Positions 12,301-23,535 of a stretch of 64,000 nt of DNA are shown in pieces (position 1 is the first letter of the stretch; every line of letters starts with the position of its first letter). Position numbers and translations under genes: made by a program. A model generated the notes under the pieces. That model worked only from the letters and a program-made list of their open reading frames with translations, was not told the DNA's origin and made no database searches. Source of the DNA: Davidsoniella eucalypti (Eukaryota > Ascomycota > Sordariomycetes > Microascales > Ceratocystidaceae); the NCBI GenBank assembly GCA_004009845.1, contig RMBW01000005.1, forward strand, positions 124,001-188,000, read 5' to 3'.

Positions 12301-12907
12301 GCTGGCGGAGATTGCTCGCTGTTGTGTGGAATTTCACATCTTTGAGAAGAGCACTTCAACATCCAGGCTAGTATCTATCGTTGTCTTTTTTCAACATCTA
12401 TGGCAATGAGCGACTCTACAAGAAGAGTTAAAGTTTTGCTTACAGCTCTAACGTTATCGTCTTCTTTTTGATATCCAAACCCATCTCTATAGGCTATAAT
12501 GTTTCGGCAATTAGCACTCTAGTTGCACATACAGAGGAATGAGTTCTTTCTATATACAAAATTTTATTTCCCCACATGTATCGGCGTTTGATAGTCAACG
12601 TTCTCTCTTTTTTTTCTATCATGATTCAGCATTATATAGGTTTTCTCTTGTTGGCATGTTAGCAAATACAAAATACAGTTTGTTTTCTGCTCGTCTTGAC
12701 ATGTGATGATGGGACTAAGATAGAAAGAAGGTAAAAGTTATGAACACATCGTAATGGTGCTTGCACAACCAATATAAAAAGTAAGATAGGTTGTCAAGAC
12801 AAAGCTTGTCACACAGCTTCATCAACATAAATAACCAGACAAAAAGAGCAAAAATAAATGTCCCATTCAGGTTCGATAATCCAGCTGAACTGGAGCACCG
12901 GGAATTG
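12301..12907. other. AT-rich intergenic stretch
   Basis: No coding frame or structured element was recognised. T-rich runs on the minus strand at about 12848-12875, just past the tRNA 3' end, could serve as RNA polymerase III terminators. Confidence 0.4.
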
Positions 12908-12988
12908 AGCCCGATGCGGGGGTCGAACCCGCAGCCTTAAGATTCCAAATCTAAGAGTCTTACGCTCTACCGATTGAGCTAACCGGGC
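12908..12988 (-). tRNA. tRNA-Lys (anticodon CTT), with 8-nt intron
   Basis: The minus strand folds as a cloverleaf. The acceptor stem is GCCCGGT/ATCGGGC, the D arm is GCTC...GAGC, the anticodon stem is TAAGA/TCTTA and the T arm is GCGGG-TTCGACC-CCCGC. The anticodon loop reads CTCTTA, then an 8-nt insertion (GATTTGGA), then A. This places a canonical intron after position 37 and gives anticodon CTT, which reads AAG codons. The CCA end is not encoded, as expected for a nuclear tRNA gene. Confidence 0.93.
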
Positions 12989-14868
12989 GGGGTTTTTTTC
13001 TTAATATGTGATCCACAGGATGGTTTCTGAAGGAGCGGCGCGGAGGCTCCGGGCCGGCGCGGTACCACGTTTAATGCGTTAAATATAATCAAATCAAAGG
13101 TACCACGTTTATGAGGGATACTTTTTCGTCTTGGAATTACGAACGTAACGAGGAAAGGACTTGATATTGTAAAAACTGTGCTGGTAGACTCTCAAGAGAT
13201 CAACAAACAAAAATATATTTCCGGTAACTAATCCGGTTGATGATTCAGGTAGAAGTTAAATATAGCCAAGTCAAGTTGATGTTAATTTTTGTCTCGATTG
13301 AATTTGCCTGAACTTCTCTGAAGTGGAGTTTTCTTGGCCATTGCTATCACTATTACTATAGCTTTTTTATCTCTGATATATAGATGATCACTTTTGATAT
13401 GAAGGATTCGGCCCAAGGTTATGAAATTTTAGTAACTATGATATTTCATTGCGACATCTTTGTGTTCAAGCTCTTGATGATAGTCCCTGAGATATCTATA
13501 TCTTGAGAATGCTACCAGAACTTGCTCTGATAGTTTTCTTCTCTCAGTTGTGACTTTCTTGGAGAGGGGAAGCCGTGTTTCCTTCTTTGTACATCATATT
13601 TTTATGACCATTTGCTTTGGGAACTACTGCTCAAATCGTACTCGAGTGTCTTCTTCATATGACATAGACTATCTAGTCATATATCTGTTATTCTAGTACT
13701 TATAGACCTGATGATTTTGCCAGCACATCAGCTACTTCATGTGTATATCCATAGGGGGAGGTTTCCCTGTAGCGTAGAAGAGCCCCCTACCGCTTTTTCT
13801 CTTTCCCATTGACTACAAGATTACTAGAGGGTGTTTGTAATCAGGAAGCCTTTTCATAAGTTCATTTCTCGAGAACAGTAGGGAAGGAGTACCAGTATGT
13901 CTAGAATGAGAAGGGAATGGCTCTTGCCTACTATGGTGGACATGAAAACTGCCTTGAACGCTTGGACAGTTTGCTCATGTCTGTACCTTTTGGGAATCTG
14001 TAGTTCGTTAAATGACCTTACAAGCTGGGTTATCTCATTTTCGTGATATCAGATCGTGTTACTTTTTCAAACTAAACAGACACCTAGTCATGTTAGAGTG
14101 ACTTTGGATGGTGTTTCTTTTCTATCTACAGGTCTAGGGAGATGCTTTACTGTTAGCGTCAGACTAGTCTTCTTATGATCCGACTTTACTGAATGATATA
14201 ATGACTCCCGAAGTGAACCTTAACTGCAATTATTAGTACTGTAACAATTGGCGTGTAAGAAGAATAGATTTAGAAAAAGTTAAAAACTGGAGATTTTTGG
14301 AAATCAGGCTTAGCTTAGACTCTGAATACTATTTCCAAGGAAATCATCGATCTGGCCCAAAAAATTGCTTATGGCCCTAACTACAGCATTCAAGTCATCT
14401 AATATGAGCTGATTTTTATTACACAGAAACATACATCTGCCAATCTGGATGTAATGCAGATAAAGAAACGCACTATACTACAAATGTATTATCCATAACC
14501 AGATAATGAGTAAACACTATAAAGTTATTAGAAAGTCAAGTTTATAGTTATATCGATACTACCAGCCCTTTCATGACATAATGTTTCTCCTCTGCTCATT
14601 TGTGATATGTAAACTTTCATTTGAGTTCAGACAAGATGCATATGTAGTCATTACTGGGGGCTCCACTTACAACATCAACTAGTTAAATTCAAAAGATCAT
14701 GGAACTCCACCAACACATAAGTTATAATATGTTATATTGACACCAGAAAGGTTAGAACGTAGGGCCCAGTATAGATTTGACAATTATCTAAGTCTTTCTC
14801 GGTATTTCAATTAATACTGCCACTATATCAGCCAATATCTAGCTAAACCCAATTTGCTTTATTGTTAG
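12989..14868. other. Gene-free AT-rich region
   Basis: Nearly 1.9 kb with no supportable gene. A short GC-rich patch at 13034-13065 next to a repeated GGTACCACGTTTA motif (13060 and 13099) is the only local feature I see. Confidence 0.4.
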
Positions 14869-14975
14869 GACTTCAAATCTTAGGACTTTTTCACCCAACC
14901 CGGAACTTGCTTTGGCACCAAGACTTCAAGTTAAAGGACTTTTTGCAGCCCATAGAAACTTCCTTCCTATAAAAA
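14869..14975 (+). promoter_or_regulatory. Promoter with TATA box and duplicated upstream motif
   Basis: A TATAAAAA box lies at 14968-14975. Upstream, a ~23-bp motif of the form GACTTCAA-n5/6-GGACTTTTT occurs twice (14869-14891 and 14922-14944). The arrangement points to a promoter firing rightward from about 15000 toward the secreted-protein gene at 15819. The motif could be an activator site; no factor can be named. Confidence 0.5.
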
Positions 14976-15004
14976 GGTGGTCATCCTCCCCATCTGGGAG
15001 ATTT

Positions 15005-15818
15005 TCTTTTTTCTAGCTTCCTCATCAACAACAACTTTCGGATCAGTTTGTCAAAGTTAAACGGACATCATTATTATTTATCTAGTATTTTCTAAAGCTG
15101 TCTATAGTGAGTATTCAAGTTCTCTCTCATCTCCTATCATCTATCATCACTTGCCTCTATCATCTTTGCTACTTTCCATCATTGTCTTGCATTTGTTCCT
15201 TCCGATCATCATCTATCATAACTATAACTACCTTTCATCATCATTACTTTCCATCACTACTATCCTGTCACTGCTATCCCGTCACTACTATCTATTATCA
15301 CCACTACCCTCTTACCATCTACAATTACTAGGCTGTCACTTATTGCTTCTTTCCACATGCTTACAGCATAAACATTTCTTACCATAACACAATGACAACT
15401 ACAGTGAAAACATCAGTTCAATTGTACTTGTTTTCACCACCAACTATCAGTGTCCTTCTTTCCCCCATTGTATACTCTTAAATACTGGTACACTCTTGCT
15501 AACAATGCATAGCTTCTATTTTAATTTATATCTTTGACATCAGCCATACCGTCTAAGCAATTAGAACAACTACTTTTCTAATCGTATTTCAATCTTCCGA
15601 CAGTGAGTATTCAAATCCCTTTGCACTATCTATCATCATCACTGCCTTCTTACCATCTGTATTTATTGCCCATGCATCGCTTCTTTCCACACTTTCACAA
15701 CATGGATTCCTTCATAAAGGCAATCGTAACTACTGTTGATCGTAGTGTACAAACTATCTAACGTCACATTGATACTAATAGTTTTTCAGTAGTTCTCTTT
15801 CTCAGGATTGTAGCTACC
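15005..15818 (+). other. Long 5' leader, probably with leader intron(s)
   Basis: There are roughly 800 bp between the predicted start site and the ATG at 15819. The donor-like sequence GTGAGTATTCAA occurs twice (15105 and 15604). Each copy is followed by similar pyrimidine-rich text (CTATCATC, TTCTTACCATCT, GCTTCTTTCCACA), so the leader carries an internal duplication about 500 bp apart. Acceptor-like tracts end at about 15542 (CATCAG) and 15789 (TTTTTCAG). One or two leader introns are likely. Confidence 0.45.
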
Positions 15819-17731
15819 ATGAACTTTCAAGCTCTAGTATATGCGATGATTGCCTGGGTACTATTTGTCCCGGCAGTCATTGCCTCTACCATTGGCTCAC
15901 CCAACGCTACCTTCACCTGGGCTTCGGCCTCTTCTCCATTCCAAACTGCGAAGTCCGTGCTCGCCGAGGAGGCTTCCAACGTCTCGTCTTGGATTTCTAC
16001 GTCTGGATTGGCCGTTCCATCAGCTAATGGCTCCATGGTTATGAAAGAGCTCGTGTACTTGCCACACGTGTCTCTCCATGACCGTGTTGGCGATAAGGCC
16101 TTTACCATCCATTCTGCAGACGTCTTTGCATATGGGCTTGAAGACTCGGTGGCTTCTCTATTTTCGTACTCAGGCACGCCGCTTATTAACTTGGATCAGG
16201 TTTCTGAGCAATTGCTCGCCATCAGCTACGATGGATCTGGTGACCTGGTTCTCGAGTTCACTACATCTACCGCTGCTGCCACTGCTTTGAAAACATGGTC
16301 ATCTGCCCTAGCTTCGCAGGGTGGTATTATGGCAATGACGCCCATTGGTTTGGTGTCTTGGGCATAACTGCCCAAGGAAGCATGAGGGTAGTGTTGGATG
16401 TTAAACCCAGCACTATAAACGATTTAGAGGACTGGAGTGTCATGACTGACACTGCAGATGGCTTTCAAAATGCCACAGACTCTTTGATGGTTCAGTTGCT
16501 TGCGGCCTCAATCGATGGGACTACGCCATGGAAGTCAAAGTATATGTTCTTCGACTTCCAACATAACAGTGGAATCACTTACAGTGATTCCAACCTGGAT
16601 CTAGGCCTAAAGTGCTCATCGTGTGCCGTATCTGGAGCCATTGGCTTCAGTTACCGTGCTGGAAAGCGCCATGGTGGAGATTTTAAGATCTCAACCAAAG
16701 GTGTGGTTGCTCAAACTTTACTTAGACTGTTTATCACTGGCCATGCTGTCCAGGGACTTTCAGGTTCTCAGCAACTGGTAGCACTCCCACCGGTTGTTTT
16801 CCAGATCCCTGATATTGGCTCTGTGTCTCTATCACTGAGTGACAGTATAGGTTATACTGTTAGTGATATCCAAGCGTACGCCCGGGTAGATTTTGGTGGC
16901 AAGATGACGGTCTCCGATGATAACCGTCTCTTGGCTCATGCCGATCGTAGAGTGTGGAAGAGCCGGGTCGGTGCTAATATCGAAGCATCGAAATTCTCGC
17001 TTTACAAGCCGACTGTTTCAGGTGGCCTGTATGGAGAAGTCTACGTCTACCATGGGATTCATGCCGAGGTAGCATTCCGGGCAGCCTTCATCGATGCCTC
17101 CGTCGCTGCCACTGTGGATTGGAAATTTCCCCAGTTCCACCTAACAGCTGGAGCCTCATATGACGAGGCTTGTGGGCTGTGTGGCGGAGGAAAGCTCGGC
17201 CTTTCCGGAAATCTAGCGCTGGAGAGTCTTATGACAGTTGGGCTCAAGCCAACCATCTTTGGCAATGACTTGTCATGGTTGTCATTTACGCGATCTACCA
17301 CCACTAAAGTGCTCGATTTGCTTGACTTCTGTGTCGCGTCAGGGCCAAAGTGTAAAAGCCGCTGGGTTGATTGGCACCACAAGAGATCATTCAGCAAAAA
17401 GGATGCTTCAAGACTATTCAAGGGCTCGGACCTGACTGTAACTCATGACGTTGACTTGCCCTTTGAAACTGAAGATATGCCTTCCGATGTTGCTGATGAT
17501 TTGTTTGACATGCTAGAGGATGATCGGACCAAGTGGTCCAAGACATCTTCTGGTGCCATGGTCGGCCGACTGGTTGATATGGTTTCTGAGCGGGAATGGA
17601 TCCCCGGCACCGTCAGAGAGCCGTTCAATCCAATCAAGGATGACTGGTCCTTGACTTCTGCCCAGAAATCAGACATGCTCCGTATACACCCGGAGTATAA
17701 GGAGGATTTCGATGAATGGGAGCTTGAGTAA
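15819..17731 (+). CDS. Secreted protein of unknown function
   Basis: The N-terminus (MNFQALVYAMIAWVLFVPAV then IAS) is a clear signal peptide, and several N-x-S/T sites follow. The first frame runs to a TAG... TAA stop context at 16365-16367; a second frame, open from 16244, carries the rest to 17731. Together they make roughly 620 residues. The join is unresolved. A 53-nt intron 16324-16376 (GTATTA...ATAACT...AAG) or a 68-nt one ending at 16391 (GGTAG) would both restore the frame; a single-base deletion is the alternative. The second part has a CSSC motif, a Cys-Gly-rich CGLCGGG segment and an acidic C-terminal tail rich in D/E/W. I do not recognise the family. Probably a cell-wall or extracellular protein. 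Confidence 0.7.
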
Positions 17732-18506
17732 GCTCGCCCCAGTCAGCCACCAGATTCAATGCTGTGGAAAGGCATCTAGAGCTTGAGCTTGCTCGCTTTG
17801 GGTGCTAACATATCTATCAACCGTTTTCATCTTAGTAGTTGCAATTTAATTTCATATCTTTCAATTCCAACAATTTGTACAATGTGTATCTGTGAATAGG
17901 TATGGCTTTATTCTCTTTCCAGAGTGTCTTTGCAGAGTGCAGACAGCAGTGTAACTGAGGGGGTAGTGATCCTAGTCAGGCTATCAACTTCAGCACATAC
18001 AAACTGTGGAAATATCAAGATAACACCGAAAAGCTATACAGGCCTATATATGTTAATTGCCTTCTAGTAAGTACCACTGTGATTATTTGTCCTAATATTC
18101 CCTAAAGGTGTAGCCTCCAATTATTTTCCCGCATGGGCGCCCCTTTAAAGCAGTCGACTATAGATCTGCAACAAAGCAAGAAGATGAGATGACAGGATGG
18201 GTCTAGCTGTTTGTTATACAAAGCTGCAATCAAGACTTTGGTATTCTCGTACACAAGGCATAAGGTAGTTATCTCCCAGATATAGAGGAGCAAGCGAGTC
18301 TTGATTTTGCATAGCCTGGGCCTGAAATATCTTCCAGAATCGAGCGACTGATATTGCAAAAGCAACAGAAGTAGTTAGATATGTTGGCAAGCATGCCCCC
18401 TGCAGGACTCATAATGGATAAAGCAGCCACAAGGGAAGCTATTAGATGGCACCAACTGGACGACAAGCATCCACTACGAGAAATAGGGTTTCCCTAAGTA
18501 GACGTA
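17732..18506. other. Intergenic stretch
   Basis: 3' flank of the secreted-protein gene and AT-rich spacer. Minus-strand open frames of 65-87 codons in 18102-18466 show no recognisable protein or codon pattern. Confidence 0.4.
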
Positions 18507-18665
18507 GGTGTTGCTACTGTAAGAGGGATGGATGCCAGACTAGTCTGAGCAGTCCAGGATACTAGGAACATAGAAAATTGGTGCCAGAAAACACGGCCTC
18601 ACCCGGCGTCGAAAAGGAGCTCTTAGATAAATCTCTAGACTATAAATAAAACCATCACCATCATC
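18507..18665 (+). mobile_element. SINE-like element, copy 1
   Basis: A 159-bp unit starts GGTGTTGCTACTGTAA and ends in ATAAATAAAACCATCACCATC. It matches the copy at 48713-48873 from the first base to the tail, and its last ~125 bp match the 3' end of the LINE at 27047-27172. The triplet tail is degenerate here. I see no clear target-site duplication around this copy. It sits about 400 bp upstream of the NLR start codon. Confidence 0.7.
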
Positions 18666-19060
18666 TTTACTTTATCACGGTTTTCAAATATTTCTCTTCT
18701 TGATAATATTTACAAACAAGAGAAGTGTGGCACAATAACTTATAAGTTGCGCATACTATAAGAACCAGAAGCTGATGATGTCATCGTAACTAAACTATTG
18801 TAATTGTGAAATTACTATTGTAAGCCAAGGTTGTAGATTGGGCACAAAATCACCATTAGGCGCTGACTATAGAACCGGGCTGAATAGCCTGACCACAAAG
18901 CCTATACGCAAAATCAAAGTGTAGATTATTGCTGCTTATCTTGTCTTTTCTTCAATTCAGAATCTATACATTCATCCAAGAACCAATGTTCTGCCCTTCT
19001 GCTCATCTCATAAAGATCTCATAACTTCCAACCCTAGTTCGAAAGACGACATTTCTCGCC
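18666..19060 (+). promoter_or_regulatory. Promoter/leader region of the NLR gene
   Basis: About 400 bp between the SINE-like insertion and the NLR ATG. A pyrimidine-rich stretch near 18935-18955 and the CCATGG start context at 19060 fit a core promoter and leader, but no specific site is assignable. Confidence 0.4.
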
Positions 19061-22000
19061 ATGGCGTTCCTACGGCGTCCAGAAAAAGATGAATATGAGA
19101 TTGGCTGGATTTGTGCCTTGCCCGAGGAACTGTCTGCCGCTAGACTTATGCTCGATGAGAATTTTAACTCACCCGAAAAACAGTCTTCAGCAACCCTCAG
19201 CAGCTATCTCTATGGGCGCATTGGGGAACACAATGTGGTTTTATATTGCCTACCATCAGTTGGCCAAACTCAAGCTGCCGCAGCTGCTACTGGCATGGCG
19301 AATGCCTTTTCTACATCTCTCCGCTTCATACTTTTGGTAGGAATCGGCGCCGGAATTCCCTCTCCAAACTATGATATTCGACTTGGTGATATTGTGGTCG
19401 GTACACCCTCAAATACATTTAGTGGTGTTGTTACATACGATTCTGGCAAACTCCTTAGTGATGGGCAGTTTCAACGACAAGGCCAACTCAACGCCCCTCC
19501 AGACATATTACTGTCAGTGCTGAACCGCTTACAATCCGATATCCATATTGATGAACCCTTGTTTCCCAAATACATTGATGAAGCTCTACTAGCATGTAAT
19601 GCAACGGCCAAGAAGCTTTTTGCAAGACCGGCCCCTCAAAGGGATAGATTATTCCGTGCAGAGCACATACATCAATCCAACGCCCCGACTTGCGACTCCT
19701 GTCCACCAGAATGGGAAGTACCGAGATCAACCCGGGATAATGATGCTCCCCTGATGCATCGCGGTGTTATTGCATCTGGAAACTCTGAGATACAAGATTC
19801 AACCAAGCGTGACCAACTACAACAAGAGATTGGGGCCATATGTGTGGAAATGGAGGCTGCCGGCACAACGCAGCAATTCCCATGTCTGGTTATTCGCGGC
19901 ATTTCAGGTTATGCAGATAGCCACAAACAAGATGAGTGGCGTGGCTATTCTGCTCTCTCTGCCGCAGCCTATGCCAAAGGGCTCCTAGGCTATGTGAATA
20001 AGAGCGATATTAGTACCATGATACCTGCCTCAGAATGCATCAGTAAGTTACATTGAAGCTCTGTTCAATAGAACTACCTGTATTGAGTAAAGAATTTTAA
20101 CATGTTTGTGAACTAGGTAGTTGTATCACCGAGAACACAAATAGACTGATTGACCACAACGAAAACCTGCACAGCCAAACGGTCGACAAGCAAACGGAAA
20201 CCGAGCTATTAAATTGCCATCAAAACTTGAAATCTAGTACTTACGAGCAACACAAAGACATGAACCCAGAAGCGGTGAAAGGGACGTGTGTCTGGACTCT
20301 CCGAAACCCTAAATTTACCAATTGGCTCAGCAACATGAACAACGACCTTATTTGGATTTCGGCTGATCCAGGGTGTGGAAAGTCGGTTTTGAGCAGGTTT
20401 CTCATCGATCAACAACTGATCAAAAGTTTCCCGCCAGCTTCAGCCTCCCCCGATTCTTCACCTTCGATTTGCTATTTTTTCTTTAAAGACAATGAAGCAC
20501 AAAATAGTCTCGCCACAGCTCTTTGTGCAATCCTGCACCAGCTTTTCCACCACCAACCGGATCTACGGAAACATGCCTTGAGCCCTTGGAGACAAAACGG
20601 GACTGGACTTCAGAATGAAATAGCCATACTCTGGAAAATCTTGCTTGCAGCCATCAATGATGAATGTTTCACCAACACATTCATTGTTGTAGATGCCTTG
20701 GATGAGTGCTGTCGCAAAGATCAATCCACATTCATTGATTTAGTCACTACATGGTTCAAAACGGCCAAAGACTCAACGACCAAAGATTCAAGGTGCTCCT
20801 CATGGCTGAAGATTTTGTGCACTAGTCGTCCCTATTGGGATATACATAACAGCTTCTATCCTACCACCAGCGCCTTTCCTCAAATCAAGCTTCCTATGGA
20901 AGATGAGGACGATTTGATTCGGGATGAGATCAATCTATATGCGAAAACTCGCATTGCTGGGCTCAATACATTATCAGCAAATCACCGACATAGGATTGAA
21001 GACAGACTCCTCGGTACGAAAAATCGCACGTATCTGTGGATCAACCTAGTGATAAACGAAATCGAGTTGATGTCAAAGCGAGTTGGGTTTCAGCCTAACG
21101 ACGTCGATTTAGTTCCTGCTACAGTCGATGAAGCCTACCGAAATATCCTGAAGCGAATTGAGCGTACCAATGTAGAACAATCCATCCTTATCCTTCAGAT
21201 TGTTGTTGGTGCAAGACGTCCACTGACAGTTGGCGAGATGAGACTTGCCATCGAGTCGAAGGAACAAAGGCTGGCTTCCATTCAAGGTGCTACACCTGAT
21301 TGCGACCATGTTGAGGAGAGATTACGAGATTTATCTGGCCTGTTCATTTTCATCAAGGAGACCAGAGTTCACCTAATACACCAAACAGCCAAGGAGTTCT
21401 TATTGAAGACTTCTATTCCACTACATGGTGTACATCTCTCCTGTATTCCGGATACGACCGAAGGCATATTTTCCCAAATCTGCTGCGAATATCTACAACA
21501 CGTACCGGCTAAGTTTATGTCTCATACGATCACGAAACCTGCGACACCAGAATTCTACGACTATGTCATCGAAAACTGGTTCAGACACATCTGTGGGATG
21601 CCTGTTACTTCAGACTTGCGCCATCAATATGCCAAGCTTGCGATCGAGAATGGAGCTGATGTCAACTATAAGACTTCTCATGGTGATACGGCTCTTATTT
21701 CAGTTTGCTGGGGAGGTCACCTTGACATTGCTAGGCTCTTGGTCGAGAATGCAGCTGATGTCAACCATAAGTCTTCATCTGGTGATACGGCTCTTATTTC
21801 AGTTTGCTGGGGAGGTCACCTTGACATTGCTAGGCTCTTGGTCGAGAATGCAGCTGATGTCAACCATGAGAATTCATCTGGTGATACGGCTCTTATTTCA
21901 GCTTGCGAAGAAGGTCACCTTGACATTGCCAGGCTCTTGGTCGAGAATGCAGCTGATGTCAACCATGAGAATTCATCTGGCCATACGGCTCTTATACTAG

Positions 22001-23535
22001 CTTGCAACCGAGGTCACCTTGACAGTGCCAGTCTCTTGGTCGAGAATGCAGCTGATGTCAACCATAAGTCTTCATCTGGTAATACGGCTCTTATTTCAGC
22101 TTGCGAAGAAGGTCACCTTGACATTGCCAGGCTCTTGGTCGAGAATGCAGCTGATGTCAACCATAAGTCTTCATCTGGTAATACGGCTCTTATTTCAGCT
22201 TGCGAAGAAGGTCACCTTGACATTGCCAGGCTCTTGGTCGAGAATGCAGTTGATGTCAACCATGAGAATTTATCTGGTAATACGGCTCTTATACTAGCTT
22301 GCAACCGAGGTCACCTTGACATTGCCAGTCTCTTGGTCGAGAATGCAGCTGATGTCAACCATAAGTCTTCATCTGGCCATACGGCTCTTATACTAGCTTG
22401 CAACCGAGGTCACCTTGACATTGCCAGGCTCTTGGTCGAGAATGCAGCTGATGTCAACCATGAGAATTCATCTGGCCATACGGCTCTTATACTAGCTTGC
22501 AACCGAGGTCACCTTGACAGTGCCAGTCTCTTGGTCGAGAATGCAGCTGATGTCAACCATAAGTCTTCATCTGGTAATACGGCTCTTATTTCAGCTTGCG
22601 AAGAAGGTCACCTTGACATTGCCAGGCTCTTGGTCGAGAATGCAGCTGATGTCAACCATGAGAATTCATTTGGTAAGACCGCTCTTGTGCTAGCTTGCGA
22701 AGGAGGTCACCTTGACATTGCCAGGCTCTTGATCGAGAATGCAGTTGATGTCAACTATGAGTCTTCATCTGGTGATACACCTCTTATTTCAGCTTGCAAC
22801 CGAGGTCACCTTGACATTGCCAGGCTCTTGATCGAGAATGCAGTTGATGTCAACTATGAGTCTTCATCTGGTGATACACCTCTTATTTCAGCTTGCAACC
22901 GAGGTCACCTTGACATTGCCAGGCTCTTGATCGAGAATGCAGTTGATGTCAACTATGAGTCTTCATCTGGTGATACACCTCTTATTTCAGCTTGCAACCG
23001 AGGTCACCTTGACATTGCCAGGCTCTTGGTCGAGAATGCAGTTGATGTCAACCATGAGAATTCATCTGGTGATACGGCTCTTATACTAGCTTGCAACCGA
23101 GATCACCTTGACATTGCCAGGCTCTTGGTCGAGAATGCAGTTGATGTCAACCATAAGTCTTCATTTGGTGATACGGCTCTTATACTAGTTTGCTGGGGAG
23201 GTCACCTTGACATTGCTAGGCTCTTGATCGAGAATGCAGCTGATGTCAACCATGAGAATTCATCTGGTGATACGGCTCTTATACTAGCTTGCAACCGAGG
23301 TCACCTTGACATTGCCAGGCTCTTGATCGAGAATGCAGCTGATGTCAACCATGAGACTTCTCATGGTGATACCGTTCTTATGCTAGCTTGCTCCCGAGGT
23401 GATTTGGCCGCTGTGATGTTTTTGATAGCTAATGGGGCTGATAGTCATCGTAGTAGTTCTAGTGGCTGGACTGCTTCTATGTTAACTTGTTCTTACTGTT
23501 ATCCTCATATTTGGCACCTCTTGATGCAGAATTGA
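19061..23535 (+). CDS. NLR-type protein: PNP/UDP-phosphorylase-like domain, NACHT NTPase, ankyrin repeats
   Basis: Exon 1 is 19061-20042. The intron is 20043-20116 (74 nt, GTAAGT...CTAG). Exon 2 is 20117-23535; the join is in frame (ECIS/SCITENTNRL) and gives 1466 aa. Residues about 10-310 form a nucleoside-phosphorylase-like effector domain (start YEIGWICALPEE, then GIGAGIPS and the later ICVEMEAAG core). NACHT follows, with Walker A ADPGCGKS at about 409-416 and Walker B FIVVDALDE at about 516. A short winged-helix-like segment (RPLTVGEMRLAI) leads to ankyrin repeats from about 836 to the end. This is the classic fungal NLR plan, known from families in which the N-terminal domain is the effector and the repeats sense a ligand (non-self or heterokaryon incompatibility). 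The gene looks intact. Confidence 0.92.
21650..23450 (+). repeat. Array of nearly identical 99-bp ankyrin units
   Basis: Seventeen consecutive 33-residue units begin HLDIARLL (or HLDSASLL), flanked by one diverged unit on each side. Three successive units (about 22727-23023) look identical at the DNA level, and the pair of units at about 21916-22113 is repeated at about 22411-22608. Variation is concentrated at unit positions 18-21, 23, 27-28 and 31-33. Confidence 0.95.

Noticed and set aside
15107..15387. Short open frames in the leader of the secreted-protein gene
   Set aside because: CT-rich low-complexity sequence, giving Ser/Leu/His-rich peptides with no protein character.
21425..22297. 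Second-frame open stretches (191 and 92 codons) across the ankyrin array
   Set aside because: Open only because the 99-bp repeat lacks stops in that frame; they are periodic shadows of the ankyrin units.
21650..23450. CRISPR-like regular repeats
   Set aside because: The regular 99-bp period is a coding ankyrin array in a eukaryotic gene, with no spacers.
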